From Caldovatus aquaticus (GTDB taxonomy: Bacteria; Pseudomonadota; Alphaproteobacteria; Acetobacterales; Acetobacteraceae), in contig NZ_JAHZUY010000013.1 in assembly GCF_019458025.1 (NCBI RefSeq), forward strand, positions 17,115 to 81,114: a DNA stretch of 64,000 nucleotides, written 5' to 3'. Below the pieces are notes generated by a model. That model was not told the DNA's origin. It did no database searches and saw only the letters and a list, made by a program, of their open reading frames with translations. Positions within the stretch are counted from its first letter, which is position 1. Every line of letters begins with the position of its first letter. Below, in pieces: positions 63,033 through 64,000 of the stretch. The translations under genes and the position numbers were made by a program.

Positions 63033-63873
63033 TCAGGAGAACATGTCCTGCGTGATCGAGGCGTACCATGCATCCGCGTAGCGCGCCTCGAGCATGCGCT
63101 GCTCCGGCATTTCGCCGCGCGGCGACACGCCGCCGGCGTTCGGCACCTCCGCGATCGCGCCCTGCTCGTTCCGGTAGATGTTCACGACGGAGATGGCGTG
63201 GTTCTCCCCGACGTGGCTGTAGCAGGTGCTGTAGTACACCGGCTCGGGCGGCGCCTGCCCGCGCAGCAGCGCCACCGCGCTCGCCACCGCCTGCTTCGCA
63301 GTGTTGGAGGCGATGAAGCCCGACTTCGGCATCGGGCTGCCGATGTTCGCGTCGCCGACCGCGTGGATCCCCGCCTGGGCGCGCGATTCGAAGGTGCGCG
63401 GGGCCACCGGGACCCAGCCGGACCGGTCGGTCAGCCCGGCCTCGGCGCAGATCGGCGCCGCCATCTGCGGCGGGATCACGTTGGCCACGGCGACCTTGTG
63501 CCGTGTGCCGAACTCGGTCTCGAGCACCGTCTTGCGCGGATCCACGCGCGTCACCTTGCCGTCGCGATCGCCCGCGACCCACTCGATCATGCCGCCGTAG
63601 AGCGCGCGCCAGCAGTCCTGGAACAGCGCCTGCTTGGAGAACGCCGTCTTGGCGTCGAGCGCAAGGATCTTCGAGCGCGGCTTGTGGCGCTTGAGGGAGT
63701 GCGCGGACCATGCTGATCCGCTCGTAGGGGCCGGGCGGGCAGCGGAACGGGTTGTCCGGGATGGCGAAGGCGACGCCGCCGCCGTCGGGCATCGCCTCGA
63801 TCTGCCGGCGGAGCAGGCGGGTCTGCGCGCCGTCGCCCGGGATCCAGGCGTGGGGCATGCGCTGCGCGGCCGC
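63033..63873 (-). pseudogene. flavocytochrome c sulfide dehydrogenase flavoprotein (FccB-like), truncated and frameshifted
   Basis: The C-terminal two-thirds of an FccB-type FAD subunit. It begins [13 protein letters not shown] with no start, because an IS5-family element joins it at 63874-63877. [15 protein letters not shown] is in one frame, while [19 protein letters not shown] and all that follows are in another; one extra G/C at about 63705 explains the shift. The rest has [28 protein letters not shown] and the FCSD C-terminal part with [15 protein letters not shown]. The intact enzyme oxidises sulfide in the periplasm with a cytochrome subunit. This copy should be non-functional unless the frameshift and junction are assembly errors. 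Confidence 0.88.
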
Positions 63874-64000
63874 CTAGGTCCTGGACTCAAACCGTGTCCA
63901 CAGCCGGATGGCGGCGAGGGCGACGGTGGAGAGGTAGTTGCGTGCGAGCTTGTCGAAGCGTGTGGCGATGCGGCGGAAATGCTTGAGGCGATTGAAGCAT
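63874..64000 (-). mobile_element. IS5-family transposase, C-terminal end (cut by window edge)
   Basis: The last 41 codons of a transposase of the IS5 family (IS427/IS1031-like): NRLKHFRRIATRFDKLARNY, then LSTVALAAIRLWTRFESRT, stop. The D-K/R-Y-R-like end NRLK..RRIATR..KLARNYL is characteristic. The element's tip appears to be GTCCTGGACTCAAACC from 63878, directly next to CTAG (63874-63877), a usual target for this group. The stop codon TAG is supplied by that target. The element interrupts the sulfide dehydrogenase gene. The other end is outside the window. Confidence 0.85.

Overview
The window is very GC-rich and tightly packed, with genes on both strands. It looks like the chromosome of an alphaproteobacterium of the Acetobacteraceae type (Roseomonas-like). 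Four things point there: the conserved order rpsB-tsf-pyrH-frr-uppS-cdsA-dxr-rseP-bamA-skp-lpxD-fabZ-lpxA-lpxI, the order trpG-trpD-trpC-moaC-moeA-lexA beside comEC and gltX, a LexA box of the alphaproteobacterial GTTC-N7-GTTC type, and three solitary periplasmic receptors of the Bug/TctC family. The genus is an inference; no rRNA is present.

Layout. Bases 1-7.8 kb hold a cut-off SMP-30/gluconolactonase gene, a two-domain sulfurtransferase, a KefB-type antiporter, a three-gene overlapping catabolic cluster (carboxymuconolactone-decarboxylase-like, beta-hydroxyacid dehydrogenase, metallo-beta-lactamase-fold lactonase), Dps, and two small membrane or exported proteins. From 8 to 18.5 kb come a purine permease, a TetR regulator with a palindromic site over its own start, an aldolase, the nitrogen pair glnA and glnB, an aminotransferase, tRNA-His, an atypical SDR, a NadX-like dehydrogenase, MarC and a small zinc/metallothionein-like protein. 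Bases 18.6-35.9 kb are the translation/envelope block: ribosomal protein S2, EF-Ts, UMP kinase and ribosome recycling factor, then isoprenoid, phospholipid, outer-membrane-assembly and lipid A genes. Where lpxB would be expected, this block ends instead in a glyoxalase I and a YcjX/YcjF-like pair.

From 36 to 45.2 kb come two adjacent Bug receptors (one frameshifted), an HWE-type sensor kinase, gltX, comEC and lexA. Bases 45.3-49.5 kb carry moeA, moaC, trpC, trpD and trpG on the minus strand. Bases 49.9-52.7 kb hold a B12-dependent ribonucleotide reductase with a cupin gene 8 bases downstream; two NrdR-like boxes lie upstream of the reductase. Bases 52.9-60.6 kb are accessory metabolism: D-aminoacylase, a DUF4139 protein, a third Bug receptor, an acyl-CoA dehydrogenase, an unknown protein and a CaiB-type CoA transferase. 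The right end has a lytic transglycosylase, a strong candidate small RNA, an N-formylglutamate amidohydrolase and a sulfide-dehydrogenase flavoprotein gene. That last gene is broken by an IS5-family element and by a frameshift.

No phage, CRISPR array, toxin-antitoxin pair or biosynthetic cluster was seen. The most novel-looking items are the intergenic small RNA near 61.8 kb with a CCUCCCU hairpin loop, the SDR without its YxxxK motif, and the NrdR- and TetR-type operators. Most other content is well-known housekeeping.
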